64,000 nt of DNA from Archaeoglobus sp. JdFR-27 (GTDB lineage: Archaea > Halobacteriota > Archaeoglobi > Archaeoglobales > Archaeoglobaceae): assembly GCA_002011235.1 (NCBI GenBank), contig MTMO01000008.1:62001-126000 (forward strand), in the 5' to 3' direction. A program made the position numbers and the translations under genes. The notes under the pieces were generated by a model. It saw only the letters and a list, made by a program, of their open reading frames with translations, made no database searches and had not been told where the DNA came from. Positions 25,237-34,118 of the stretch are shown here, piece after piece (within the stretch, counting starts at the first letter, position 1; each line of letters opens with the position of its first letter).

Positions 25237-26433
25237 TCACCTCCCGAATTTTAACTCCTTTGGTTTCTCAATGCTGTATCCCATTATGTGGTGAAGCTGA
25301 GCCATACCGCTGAGGTTGTGAGCTATCGCCACTTTAGCCCCATCGACGTATCTGCCTTTTGGCACATCTCCTCTAAACTGCATCAGAACCTCCCATGCCT
25401 GCCTTATGCCTGTCGCTCCCAAAGGATGACCGTTGGAAAGCAATCCGCCACTTGGGTTTACCGCCACCTTGCCACCGATGTAGCTCTGCCCCTCTTCAAT
25501 GAACTTTCCACCCTCTCCCTTCTTGCAGAATCCAAGTTCCTCGTATTCTATTATCTCGCTTATCGTAAAGCAGTCGTGAACCTCTGCAATATCTATTTTT
25601 TCAGGTTCAAGCTTTGTTAGGCTATAGAATTCTTTGGCAGCCTCTCTCAGCCCAAGCCACTCGCTCAGCTCGCCCATCTGGTTTACGGTGTGTGCATGGA
25701 GAACGCTCTGTGCCCCTCCAAGCACCCATACGGGCGTGTCTGTGAGCTCTTTCGCTCTCTCTTCTGAGGCAAGTATAACTGCAGCAGCTCCATCCGTCAT
25801 GGCCGAGCAGTCGAGGAGTGTGAGCGGTGGAGAAATCATTCTCGATCCCAGAACCTTCTCAACCGTAACCTCTTTCTGGAACTGTGCATATGGGTTGAGA
25901 GCACCGTACTTGGCATTTTTCACCCTGATCATCGCGAGCTGCTCGTTGGTAGTGCCATACTCATGCATGTGCCTCTGTGCAACCATCGCGAAAAAAGGTG
26001 GAGCTGTGAATCCATTCGGCCCGTCGAATTCTCGGTTTCCAACGTTTACCATGCAAGTCTGGCTAACGTCCATGAATTTTGTGTTCATCTTTTCGACTCC
26101 TAACACGAGCGCCACATCGCTTAAGCCGGTTGCTATGGAGAGCCATGCGTAGCGGATCGCTGCCTGTCCACTCGCACAGGCAACCTCCGTTCTTGCAATA
26201 ACCCTTCTTACATCTATCCCAAGGAGTTCTGCAACCAAAGGTGCTACATGGGTTTGGTAAACCCACCTTTCGGGCTGTGAAGCTCCAACAATAAGGGAAT
26301 CAATATCCTTTCTATCTAAATTCGGGCAATCCTCAAAAACCGCTTTTCCAGCTTCCTGCACGAGATCTTTCCAGCTTGCTTCCCTGACACCGAACTTCGT
26401 TATTCCACCGGCAACCAGTGCAACGTTTCGCAC
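25237..26433 (-). CDS. Thiolase (SCP-x/archaeal type)
   Basis: A 398-residue thiolase. The nucleophilic cysteine is Cys86 in EVACASGQAA. His in EVHDCFTISE and the late GHPLGATGIRQ motif complete the active site, although the usual second C-terminal Cys-Gly is replaced by NLSGMAQLH, as in SCP-x-like members. It would cleave 3-oxoacyl-CoA, here probably 3-oxopimelyl-CoA to glutaryl-CoA and acetyl-CoA. It sits between the DUF35 partner and the 3-hydroxyacyl-CoA dehydrogenase fusion (4-base gap). Confidence 0.9.
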   Translation of the reverse strand: MRNVALVAGGITKFGVREASWKDLVQEAGKAVFEDCPNLDRKDIDSLIVGASQPERWVYQTHVAPLVAELLGIDVRRVIARTEVACASGQAAIRYAWLSIATGLSDVALVLGVEKMNTKFMDVSQTCMVNVGNREFDGPNGFTAPPFFAMVAQRHMHEYGTTNEQLAMIRVKNAKYGALNPYAQFQKEVTVEKVLGSRMISPPLTLLDCSAMTDGAAAVILASEERAKELTDTPVWVLGGAQSVLHAHTVNQMGELSEWLGLREAAKEFYSLTKLEPEKIDIAEVHDCFTISEIIEYEELGFCKKGEGGKFIEEGQSYIGGKVAVNPSGGLLSNGHPLGATGIRQAWEVLMQFRGDVPKGRYVDGAKVAIAHNLSGMAQLHHIMGYSIEKPKELKFGR

Positions 26434-26437
26434 TCTA

Positions 26438-28414
26438 TCACCTTCCTTTAAATTCTGGTTTTCTTCGGTACATGAAAGCGGTTATACCTTCGGCGATATC
26501 CTCTGACAGCACGATATCTCCGCCGGCAGAAGCCTCTAAGAATAATCCAGTCCTTATGTTCGGCTGGAAGCCATAATTTATCACCTTCTTCACCATTTTA
26601 TAAGCGAGCGGTGGACCTTCTGCAATTTTCTTGGTGATTTCGAACACGGTCTCCTCAAACTTCTCCGCATCGGCTATATAGTTCGCTATTCCGAAGTCCA
26701 AAGCAGTTTCAGCGTCGATCTGCTCCCTCATCAGAATTATCTGCTTTGCTCTCGAGAGTCCGATAAGCCTTGCAAGCCTCTGCGTTCCACCCCATCCCGG
26801 GAATAGGCCGAGGTTTAGCTCCGGCAATGCCAAAACCGCTCGTTTGCTCATAACCCTGAGATCGCAAGCTAACGCAAGCTCAAAGCCACCGCCCATCGCA
26901 GGGCCGTTTATCGCTGCAATAACTGGCTTTGCAAGAGTCTCGATTTTGGTGAAGGTGTTATGCCCCTTCTCGCTGAAGTCAACCATAGCTTGGGTGCTCC
27001 CTCTGGCGAAAACTGCGAGATCCGCTCCGGCACAGAAGTTTCTACCCTTGCCCGTTATCACTATGCATCTAACATCATCATTCGCTTCAAGGTCAGTGAG
27101 GGCGCAGTTTAACTCATCGAGAAACGTTGGATTCAAAGCATTCGCCCTCTGGGGACGATTCAAGACTACGGTTGCAATTTTATTCTCTTTATCGATTTTA
27201 ACCTCTAGGAACTCGTATTCGCCTATGTAATTAAAGAATCCCCTTGCGGTTTTTCTACCGAGCTTTCCTTCCTCAATCATTTTGAGAAGGACGGGATTCG
27301 GCTTGTATCTTTCCTCCTTGTACTTTTCGTAGAGCTTCTCAAGTTCGGCAACTATTTTGTCAATTCCGATATCGTCAGCCATCCTTAGCAGTCCCCTCGG
27401 ATAGTTCAGGCCATGCAGAACTCCCAGGTCGATTTCTTCCGGCGTAGCTACTCCTTTCTCTATGAGCCATGCCGCCTCGTTTATTGCTGGGGCGATTAGC
27501 CTGAGTTCATCGAACTTCGCCCCAGCTCTAACACTAACTTCATTTCTCTTCCCCTCACTCCAATCGTAGAATCCCTTTCCGCTTTTCTTGCCCAGATGCC
27601 CTTCTTTGAAAAGCCTTACAAATGGTGGAGCTGGCCTATAGCTCTCTCCTAGGGTTTCTTGGAAATACTCGAGGACGTGGTAGCTAACGTCAATGCATCC
27701 ACCACCAAGCAAATCATGAAGCTCGAAAAGACCCATAGGCAAACCCATCTTGTACTTTACAGCAGAATCGATCTCTTCCACGTTCCCTTCTCCATTCTCA
27801 AGTGCCCAGGCAGCCTCATTCGCCATCGTAACAAAAATCCTGTTCACAACGAATCCTGGAACATCCTTCCTAACATGGATGATAACTCTGTTGAGCTTTT
27901 TTGAGAGATCATCTACGATCTTTACGACATCCTCAGATGTTTTCTCCCCCCATACAATCTCCACAAGTCTCATGTATTTTGGAGGATTAAAGAAGTGGAG
28001 CCCGATAACTTTCTCAGGCCTCTTAATATATTCTGCAAGCTTTGATATGCTTAACGAAGAGGTATTCGTTGCAAAAATAGTATGCTCCGGGCAATTCTCT
28101 TCGCATTCTTGGAATACCCTGCCCTTTAAATCGAGTATCTCGGGGATCGCCTCGATTATAATATCCGCATCCTTAACCGCCTCTTTTAAGTCTACTACAG
28201 GCTTAATTCTTGCAAGGATTTCTCTAGCATCCTCTTTAAGCCTTCCTTTTTTTGCATCCTTTTCCAAACTGGATTTTATTCGCTCATAACCTTTGTTGAC
28301 CAGTTCTTCATTTATATCTCTGAGAACAACGTTGAAACCAGAGACTGCACATAACTCAGCAATCGCATGCCCCATTGCTCCAGCTCCCAAAACACACACA
28401 TTTTTGATTTCCAT
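26438..28414 (-). CDS. 3-hydroxyacyl-CoA dehydrogenase / enoyl-CoA hydratase fusion
   Basis: 658 residues in the archaeal order, dehydrogenase first and crotonase last. Residues 1-180: NAD-binding GAGAMGHAIAELC. Residues 180-395: two 3HCDH C-terminal repeats (KSGKGFYDW and KTARGFFNY). Residues about 400-658: crotonase, with GKGRNFCAGAD, GGGFELALACD and PELNLGLFPGWGGTQRL, keeping both likely catalytic glutamates. It catalyses hydration of enoyl-CoA and NAD-dependent oxidation of 3-hydroxyacyl-CoA. Here it may oxidise 3-hydroxypimelyl-CoA and later process crotonyl-CoA. The operon partner is the thiolase. Confidence 0.92.
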   Translation of the reverse strand: MEIKNVCVLGAGAMGHAIAELCAVSGFNVVLRDINEELVNKGYERIKSSLEKDAKKGRLKEDAREILARIKPVVDLKEAVKDADIIIEAIPEILDLKGRVFQECEENCPEHTIFATNTSSLSISKLAEYIKRPEKVIGLHFFNPPKYMRLVEIVWGEKTSEDVVKIVDDLSKKLNRVIIHVRKDVPGFVVNRIFVTMANEAAWALENGEGNVEEIDSAVKYKMGLPMGLFELHDLLGGGCIDVSYHVLEYFQETLGESYRPAPPFVRLFKEGHLGKKSGKGFYDWSEGKRNEVSVRAGAKFDELRLIAPAINEAAWLIEKGVATPEEIDLGVLHGLNYPRGLLRMADDIGIDKIVAELEKLYEKYKEERYKPNPVLLKMIEEGKLGRKTARGFFNYIGEYEFLEVKIDKENKIATVVLNRPQRANALNPTFLDELNCALTDLEANDDVRCIVITGKGRNFCAGADLAVFARGSTQAMVDFSEKGHNTFTKIETLAKPVIAAINGPAMGGGFELALACDLRVMSKRAVLALPELNLGLFPGWGGTQRLARLIGLSRAKQIILMREQIDAETALDFGIANYIADAEKFEETVFEITKKIAEGPPLAYKMVKKVINYGFQPNIRTGLFLEASAGGDIVLSEDIAEGITAFMYRRKPEFKGR

Positions 28415-28454
28415 AAAACAAACCTCCTAACAAAGCTTAAATCAAACCTCCAGG

Positions 28455-29042
28455 TCAAACAGCCTCGTAACCAGCTTTTAAAGCCTTGAGATTTGGATCT
28501 CGAAGTTTTTCAGGAAAAACGTCCATTATTGTCTCCTCAAATTTACTGTATTCAATTGGGAGATCGACAAGCTTTGAAAGCATACCAATAACGACCACAT
28601 TTGTTGCCTGAACCGTTCCAGCAACCTCACTTGCTATTTTAGATGCCTCAACGACTTTTATGTTCTTCGTTATTTTCTCTAGGTTAGATATTATTTCTTC
28701 AAGGTTTGGATAGGTCGCTAAACCTGCTGAAACGGTGGTTGGTACTATGCTCCTATTGTTGAGAATCACAAGTGTGTTTTCGTTGAGGTACTGAGCGTAT
28801 CTCGCGGCTTCAACGGGTTCCAGAGAAACAACAACGTCTGCTCCAGCATACGGTATCAATGGAGAATGTACATCTCCTAACCTTACATGTACCTCAACAC
28901 TTCCCCCCCTTTGAGCCATTCCGTGGGTTTCTGCCGTCACAACATTCACGCCAGCCCGCAATGCAGCTCTTGCAATGATTCCGGAGGTTGTAAGGATTCC
29001 CTGCCCTCCAACACCTACAAGAAGAATGTTTAGTTTGGTCAT
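28455..29042 (-). CDS. iorB: Indolepyruvate ferredoxin oxidoreductase, beta subunit
   Basis: A 195-residue gamma-domain-type subunit, with GVGGQGILTTSGIIARAA at the N-terminus and ETHGMAQRGGSVEVHVR. It pairs with IorA to convert aryl pyruvates (from Trp, Phe, Tyr) and CoA into arylacetyl-CoA, CO2 and reduced ferredoxin. It is divergent from iorA across 134 bases rather than in the more usual head-to-tail order. Phenylacetyl-CoA from this enzyme could feed an aromatic pathway. Confidence 0.9.
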   Translation of the reverse strand: MTKLNILLVGVGGQGILTTSGIIARAALRAGVNVVTAETHGMAQRGGSVEVHVRLGDVHSPLIPYAGADVVVSLEPVEAARYAQYLNENTLVILNNRSIVPTTVSAGLATYPNLEEIISNLEKITKNIKVVEASKIASEVAGTVQATNVVVIGMLSKLVDLPIEYSKFEETIMDVFPEKLRDPNLKALKAGYEAV

Positions 29043-29176
29043 CTTTCTTAATTTTTGAAAATGAAGTATTTCAATTTTACTAAAACTTTGGGACTCAATG
29101 CTCCATTGTCACATACTCTATAGGCCCAAACTTCAAAATCAGAAATTATTTTAAAGATTCCAGCAAGGAAAAGATT

Positions 29177-31060
29177 ATGATTAAAGATGTTGTTAAGGAT
29201 GCCGTAGGTGAAAAGGTCTTTTTCTTAGGTAACGAAGCGATTGCGAGGGGAGCAATTGAGGCTGGAATCGATGTTTATGCAACCTATCCCGGCACACCTT
29301 CTTCCGAGATTTCCGATACACTTTCGGAAGCTTGCAAGCTCCTCGACAAGATGGAGTTCTATATGGAATACTCTACAAACGAGAAAGTAGCCTTTGAGGT
29401 TGCGGCAGCGGCTTCGATGGTCGGAAAGCGAGGAATGTGCGCGATGAAGCACGTCGGCTTGAATGTTGCTGCAGACGCTTTGTTCAGCTTTGCTTACGTC
29501 GGAGCAAAAGGTGGATTCGTTGTTGTAAGTGCAGATGATCCTACGATGCACAGCAGCCAGAACGAGCAGGATAACAGGTGGTACGGAGAGGCAGCAAAGG
29601 TTCCAGTGCTTGAGCCATCATCAATTCCAGAGTCTAAGGAGCTGGTTAAAGAGGCCTTCAAGATTTCCGAGGAGTTCGGTATGCCTGTTATCTATCGCAC
29701 ATGCACGAGGTTGAATCATGCAAGCGGCATAGTGGAGCTTGGAGAGATTCCGGAAAAGAAGCTGGAAAAGGTCGATTGGGAAAGAGATCCTCTTTCCCAA
29801 GTCATAGTTCCAGCAATTGCAAGGCAGAGAAAACTCGTAGTCCTTGAAAAAATGGAGAAAATAAAGAAAGCCTTCAACAACTCCCCCTTCAACTGGGTTT
29901 TGGATGGAAACAGAAGAGAGGGGGTTATTGCATGTGGGCTCGATTATCCCTACGTTGTCGAGGCTTTGGAAAGGCTTAACGTAAACCTATCTGTGTTAAA
30001 GCTCTCAACCGCCTATCCACTTCCAGAGAAGACAATCGAGGACTTTTTGAGCAGGCTGGATAAAATTGCAATTGTGGAGGAGGTAGATCCCTTCGTAGAA
30101 CTTCACGTTAGGGCCTTGGCCAAAGATTACGGGGTTGAGATTTACGGCAAGTACAACGGATACTTCCCACTTAACTACGAACTCAATATTCCCACCGTTG
30201 AGAAGGGAATTGCGAAAATGCTCGGGGTGAAACCTGTCGCAGACTATGACTCAGCCCTTCAGAGGGCTTCAGAAATTCAGAAAATAGCCCCGCCAAGACC
30301 ACCGGTTTTCTGCCCGGGCTGTCCACATGCAGCATCTTTCTATGCTATAAAGAAAGTCTCTGAAAAATATGGGGGGGCTGCATTGCCAAGCGATATCGGA
30401 TGCTACACTCTTGGCGTGAACAAGCCCTTCGAAGCTGTGGACATCTGTCTCTGTATGGGAGGGGGAATAGGGATTTCTAACGGATTGGTTAGGGTAGTGA
30501 GGAATAAGGTGATTGCAACCGTCGGAGATTCTACCTTTTATCATGCGGCCATCCCAGCTCTCATAAATGCTGTGCATACGAACGCAAACCTGACTTTGAT
30601 CGTGCTTGATAACTCGACCACCGCTATGACTGGCCACCAGCCGCATCCTGGGATAGTAGAGAGGGGTTGCGGTGTTCAGGCAAAAGCTGTAAGTGTAGAG
30701 GAATTGGCCAAAGGACTTGGAGTCGAATTCGTAGAAGTTGTCAGACCTTACAACATCAAAAAGTTGGAAGACACGATTAAGAGAGCCGTTGAGCACGATG
30801 GGGTTTCGGTGATAGTTGCAAAACAGCTCTGCGCAATCCTCTGGAACAGACAGAGGAAGTCAAAGGGAATAGAGATAAGACCTTTTGAAGTACTAGACAA
30901 CTGCAATCTCTGTCTTGAATGCGTTAGCTCCTTTGCATGTCCAGCTATAATCTATGATGGAGAGAAGGTCTGGATAGATGCAACACAATGTGCTGGCTGT
31001 GGTGTTTGTGCAAGGGTTTGTCCCGGGGATGCGATAAAACCAAAGAAAAAGGGCGGTTGA
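29177..31060 (+). CDS. iorA: Indolepyruvate ferredoxin oxidoreductase, alpha subunit
   Basis: 627 residues. The N-terminal pyrimidine-type domain has ATYPGTPSSEI. The TPP domain is near 375-540, with CPGCPHAASFYA, GDSTFYHAAIPALINA and a late NSTTAMTGHQPHPG. A C-terminal two-cluster ferredoxin domain (CNLCLECVSSFACP and CAGCGVCARVCP) completes the protein. It yields reduced ferredoxin, the electron currency needed by the benzoyl-CoA reductase. A TATA-like ATTATTTTA (about 29143-29152) lies 25-30 bases before the ATG, suggesting a leaderless transcript. Confidence 0.93.
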   Translation: MIKDVVKDAVGEKVFFLGNEAIARGAIEAGIDVYATYPGTPSSEISDTLSEACKLLDKMEFYMEYSTNEKVAFEVAAAASMVGKRGMCAMKHVGLNVAADALFSFAYVGAKGGFVVVSADDPTMHSSQNEQDNRWYGEAAKVPVLEPSSIPESKELVKEAFKISEEFGMPVIYRTCTRLNHASGIVELGEIPEKKLEKVDWERDPLSQVIVPAIARQRKLVVLEKMEKIKKAFNNSPFNWVLDGNRREGVIACGLDYPYVVEALERLNVNLSVLKLSTAYPLPEKTIEDFLSRLDKIAIVEEVDPFVELHVRALAKDYGVEIYGKYNGYFPLNYELNIPTVEKGIAKMLGVKPVADYDSALQRASEIQKIAPPRPPVFCPGCPHAASFYAIKKVSEKYGGAALPSDIGCYTLGVNKPFEAVDICLCMGGGIGISNGLVRVVRNKVIATVGDSTFYHAAIPALINAVHTNANLTLIVLDNSTTAMTGHQPHPGIVERGCGVQAKAVSVEELAKGLGVEFVEVVRPYNIKKLEDTIKRAVEHDGVSVIVAKQLCAILWNRQRKSKGIEIRPFEVLDNCNLCLECVSSFACPAIIYDGEKVWIDATQCAGCGVCARVCPGDAIKPKKKGG

Positions 31061-31158
31061 AAATCGGTTGAAGATGGAAGTGGAGATCGGTCAAGAGTAA
31101 TAAGGATTAAGAAATTTAAGAATTAAAAATAAATTTTGAATTGTTCCTTTATTTTCCT

Positions 31159-31923
31159 TTATTTTCCTTTCCACTCTGGTTTTCTTTTCTCAAGAAAAGC
31201 CCTCAAGCCTTCGACGGCATCTTCCGTCTTTATAAGCTGAGAAAGATAAATGTCATTGATTATATGGCTCTTAACGTCGAAGCAGAGTGCAAGAGAACTC
31301 TTAAATGCTTTTTTGGTTATCTTCAAGGCTATCGGGCTTTTTTCCACCAATTTCTCGACGAACTTTTTTACTTCTTCGTCGAATTCCTCATCTGGATAAA
31401 CGCGGTTCACAATCCCCATCTCCTTCGCAGCCTTTGCATCGAAGTTATCTCCTGTTATGATTAGCTCAAAAGCACTCTTCGCAGCAATTGTATGGGGGAG
31501 TATGGCCAGAGATATGGGAGGATAATGGGCAAGCACTATCTCAGGGTTTCCAAGCTTTGCTGTCTCGGAAGCGAGGATAATATCACATGCCAAAGGAATC
31601 TCAAATCCCCCACCTAATGCAACCCCTCTTATGGCCGCTATGGTTATTTTCTCGGATTTCAGGATTGTCTCTATAAGCTTGGTGAATTTTTCGATCATCT
31701 CAGGGGCTTTATCCGGGAAATGATCTTTTATCTCAGCTCCGGCACTGAAATGTTTTCCTTCTGCTGTTATAACCGTCACAATAGTATCTTTTTTTTCTAT
31801 CTCTTCCAAAGCATCGATCATTTCTTGCATTGTTTTTATATCGACAACGTTTAAAGGTGGTTTAGAAATCCTGAGCCAAGCGACTTTCCCATCATACTCT
31901 ACCTTAATATTTTCGAAATCCAT
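31159..31923 (-). CDS. dch: Cyclohexa-1,5-diene-1-carbonyl-CoA hydratase
   Basis: A 254-residue crotonase-family protein. Its family-specific features are KPPLNVVDIKTMQEM near the N-terminus, GKHFSAGAEIKDHF, GGGFEIPLACD and AHYPPISLAILP in place of the LGLxPGxGGTQ of ordinary enoyl-CoA hydratases. These match dienoyl-CoA hydratases (Dch/BzdW/BamR), which add water to the BCR product to give 6-hydroxycyclohex-1-ene-1-carbonyl-CoA. The stop codon is followed by short tandem GGAAAATAAA repeats. It lies downstream of the oxo-hydrolase gene. Confidence 0.85.
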   Translation of the reverse strand: MDFENIKVEYDGKVAWLRISKPPLNVVDIKTMQEMIDALEEIEKKDTIVTVITAEGKHFSAGAEIKDHFPDKAPEMIEKFTKLIETILKSEKITIAAIRGVALGGGFEIPLACDIILASETAKLGNPEIVLAHYPPISLAILPHTIAAKSAFELIITGDNFDAKAAKEMGIVNRVYPDEEFDEEVKKFVEKLVEKSPIALKITKKAFKSSLALCFDVKSHIINDIYLSQLIKTEDAVEGLRAFLEKRKPEWKGK

Positions 31924-32057
31924 GGTTGACTTGCTTTTTATTTCATATTTAAAGATTAGGATTTTTGGTTTGAAATTAAGTAGAATTGGAGTAGAAAAGA
32001 ATATTGATCTTTTAGGTCACAAAAATTTAATCTTTCCTAAAAATAAAAAAATTGGCG

Positions 32058-32999
32058 TTACTCAAGTTCTGCTCCACACTCCAGACAGTACTTTGAATCT
32101 TCAGGCAGATATTTGGCTCCGCATTTCGCACATCTCTTTCTGTATGGTCCGAAGGGGTATCTTGGATCTCCACCCTTTGCAATGAAATCTCTAATCTCTC
32201 TCATCTCTGTCTTTCTCTTCTCCTTAAATGACCACAGTCCTTCAGTCGGCTCCACAGAGCCGATGTTAAGGGAGAACCAAGCTTTACCATGCTCCCAGGT
32301 AAGTCTCCAGACGAGATCCCTCCACCAGTTGAGGTGGACTTTAAAGTACCACAGGCTTGAAGGTGACAGATCGAGCATTCTGTCGATGTATTCTTTCACC
32401 TTATCATCGAGTTTATCTTGTGGAACAACCTCATTTACCACTCCCCATTCCAAGGCGGTTTTCGCGTCTATCTCGCCACTGAGCATCACAATTTCTGCGG
32501 CTCTCTTCAGCCCCATATGTAGGGGTAACCACTGTGACAGACCACCGATGGAGGTCATTCCGACTCTTGGGCCAGGAGAGATAAATCTAGCGTTTTCTGA
32601 AGCGATCGCAAGATCGCATGCTGAAACGAATTCGAAGCCACCACCGGCAGTAACGCCATTGACCCTCGCAATCACAGGCTTACCGCAGTGCAGTATCATG
32701 TCAAAAACTCTCCCATAGATCTCCCCCCATTTCCAGAAGTCCCACGGTTTCTTGTTGTACTCTTCCGCATACTCATGTACATTTCCCCCTGTGCAAAATG
32801 CCTTATCGCCCACCCCACTAAGGACGATGAACTGCACATCATCATCGAACATCGATTTCTCGATTGCATCGACCATTTCTCTCAGCGTCGTCAGGGTATA
32901 AGAGTTGTATTCTTGGGGGCGGTTTATGGCAATCAGTGCTGTGTGCTCGTACCAATTTTTATCATATATGATCTCTTTATACTCCGATTCTCCAGACAT
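32058..32999 (-). CDS. oah: 6-oxocyclohex-1-ene-1-carbonyl-CoA hydrolase with C-terminal zinc ribbon
   Basis: A 313-residue crotonase-family ring-opening hydrolase (BamA/BzdY/Oah type). Diagnostic stretches are NRPQEYNSYT, GVGDKAFCTGGNVHEYAEEY, GKPVIARVNGVTAGGG and SIGGLSQWLPLHMG. It would cleave the ring of the 6-oxo compound to 3-hydroxypimelyl-CoA. Two oddities stand out. The usual BamA-type insert of roughly 50 residues after the ring-binding core is missing (bacterial enzymes are about 375-380 residues). The C-terminus carries CAKCGAKY...CLECGAEL, a zinc ribbon not typical of bacterial Oah. It lies between dch and an HgdC-like ATPase gene. Confidence 0.82.
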   Translation of the reverse strand: MSGESEYKEIIYDKNWYEHTALIAINRPQEYNSYTLTTLREMVDAIEKSMFDDDVQFIVLSGVGDKAFCTGGNVHEYAEEYNKKPWDFWKWGEIYGRVFDMILHCGKPVIARVNGVTAGGGFEFVSACDLAIASENARFISPGPRVGMTSIGGLSQWLPLHMGLKRAAEIVMLSGEIDAKTALEWGVVNEVVPQDKLDDKVKEYIDRMLDLSPSSLWYFKVHLNWWRDLVWRLTWEHGKAWFSLNIGSVEPTEGLWSFKEKRKTEMREIRDFIAKGGDPRYPFGPYRKRCAKCGAKYLPEDSKYCLECGAELE

Positions 33000-33100
33000 A
33001 AATTTTTAAAGAATTTATCATGGATTTAAATCTTGCGAAATTTTCTGAAAAACAGTGTCCAGACAAAGTTGGATAGAATTTAGGTAAAATTGGGTAAAAT

Positions 33101-33886
33101 TCATTTTTTAAACTTCTTAGAAGCGATTAAAGCAGCCCCAAGCGCTCCAACGATCTGAGGCTCATCGGGAACTTTTATTTTATGCTTTATTTCGTTCTCT
33201 AGTGCTTTGACAACTCCCTTATTCTTCGCAACCCCTCCAGTCATTATGACATCATCCTCTATACCCACCTGCCTAATCAGTCCGCTTACCCTCTTTGCGA
33301 TCGCCTCGTTCAGCCCTGCGACTATGTCTTCAGGCTTGTTTCCAGAGGCAATCAGCGAAATAACTTCTGATTCAGCAAATACTGTGCAAGTGCTGGTGAT
33401 AGAAACCTTGTTTTTCGACTTGAAAGCAGCTTCCACCATTTCATCCATCTCCATCCCAAGCACGCTCGCCATAACTTCGAGAAATCTGCCTGTTCCAGCA
33501 GCACATTTGTCGTTCATCGTGAATTTTACAACCTTTCCATTGTCATCGAGTCTCATCACCTTGGAATCTTGCCCTCCAACATCTATGACTGTGTGACAGT
33601 TCGGAAAAAGATGCTTTGCTCCGTTAGAATGGCACGTTATTTCAGTTATCTTTTCATCGGCAAGCGTAGTCACAGCTAGGTTTCTTCCATATCCTGTCAC
33701 GATGGAATAGGCAATATCGTTCTCACTCAGCCCCGTTTTCTCTAAACACTCTTCATATATCCTCTTTCCAACTTCAACTATGTTGGCTGTCGTCCTTTTG
33801 ATCAAGTATCCAATTATCTTCTTTTCCTCATCGATTATGCATATTTTTGTGGCAAGAGAGCCAATATCTATCCCTGCAAAGTACAT
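33101..33886 (-). CDS. HgdC/BcrA-D-family ATPase (2-hydroxyacyl-CoA dehydratase activator-like)
   Basis: A 261-residue third member of the BCR/dehydratase ATPase family in this window. Cys128 (NDKCAAGTGR) and Cys167 (TSTCTVF) fall where Acidaminococcus HgdC has its interface-cluster cysteines (127 and 166). GIDIGSLATKI, GTGYGR (as VTGYGR) and VGGQD are intact. Being single, it may form a homodimer as HgdC does and activate the lone pair of dehydratase-like subunits at 51173-53579. It lies with oah and dch, so a part in the benzoyl-CoA route is also possible. Confidence 0.85.
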   Translation of the reverse strand: MYFAGIDIGSLATKICIIDEEKKIIGYLIKRTTANIVEVGKRIYEECLEKTGLSENDIAYSIVTGYGRNLAVTTLADEKITEITCHSNGAKHLFPNCHTVIDVGGQDSKVMRLDDNGKVVKFTMNDKCAAGTGRFLEVMASVLGMEMDEMVEAAFKSKNKVSITSTCTVFAESEVISLIASGNKPEDIVAGLNEAIAKRVSGLIRQVGIEDDVIMTGGVAKNKGVVKALENEIKHKIKVPDEPQIVGALGAALIASKKFKK

Positions 33887-34118
33887 TTTTTCACCTGAAT
33901 TTGTTTCTTTAGGATAGGTTGCAGCAGTATATTACTTTATTTTTTGGGGGTTTTGTTTTGTGATTTACTATCTTTGTCTCTGTTTTTGTTTTTAGATTTT
34001 AGTCTAACCAGAGCATGGTGGATAAATCAAATAAATCAAAAATTAAAAATCAAAAAATCAAAAAATTCTTATCCTTTTTCCAGTAAGAAAATTTGCTAAG
34101 GCTTTATAAGGTGATAGA

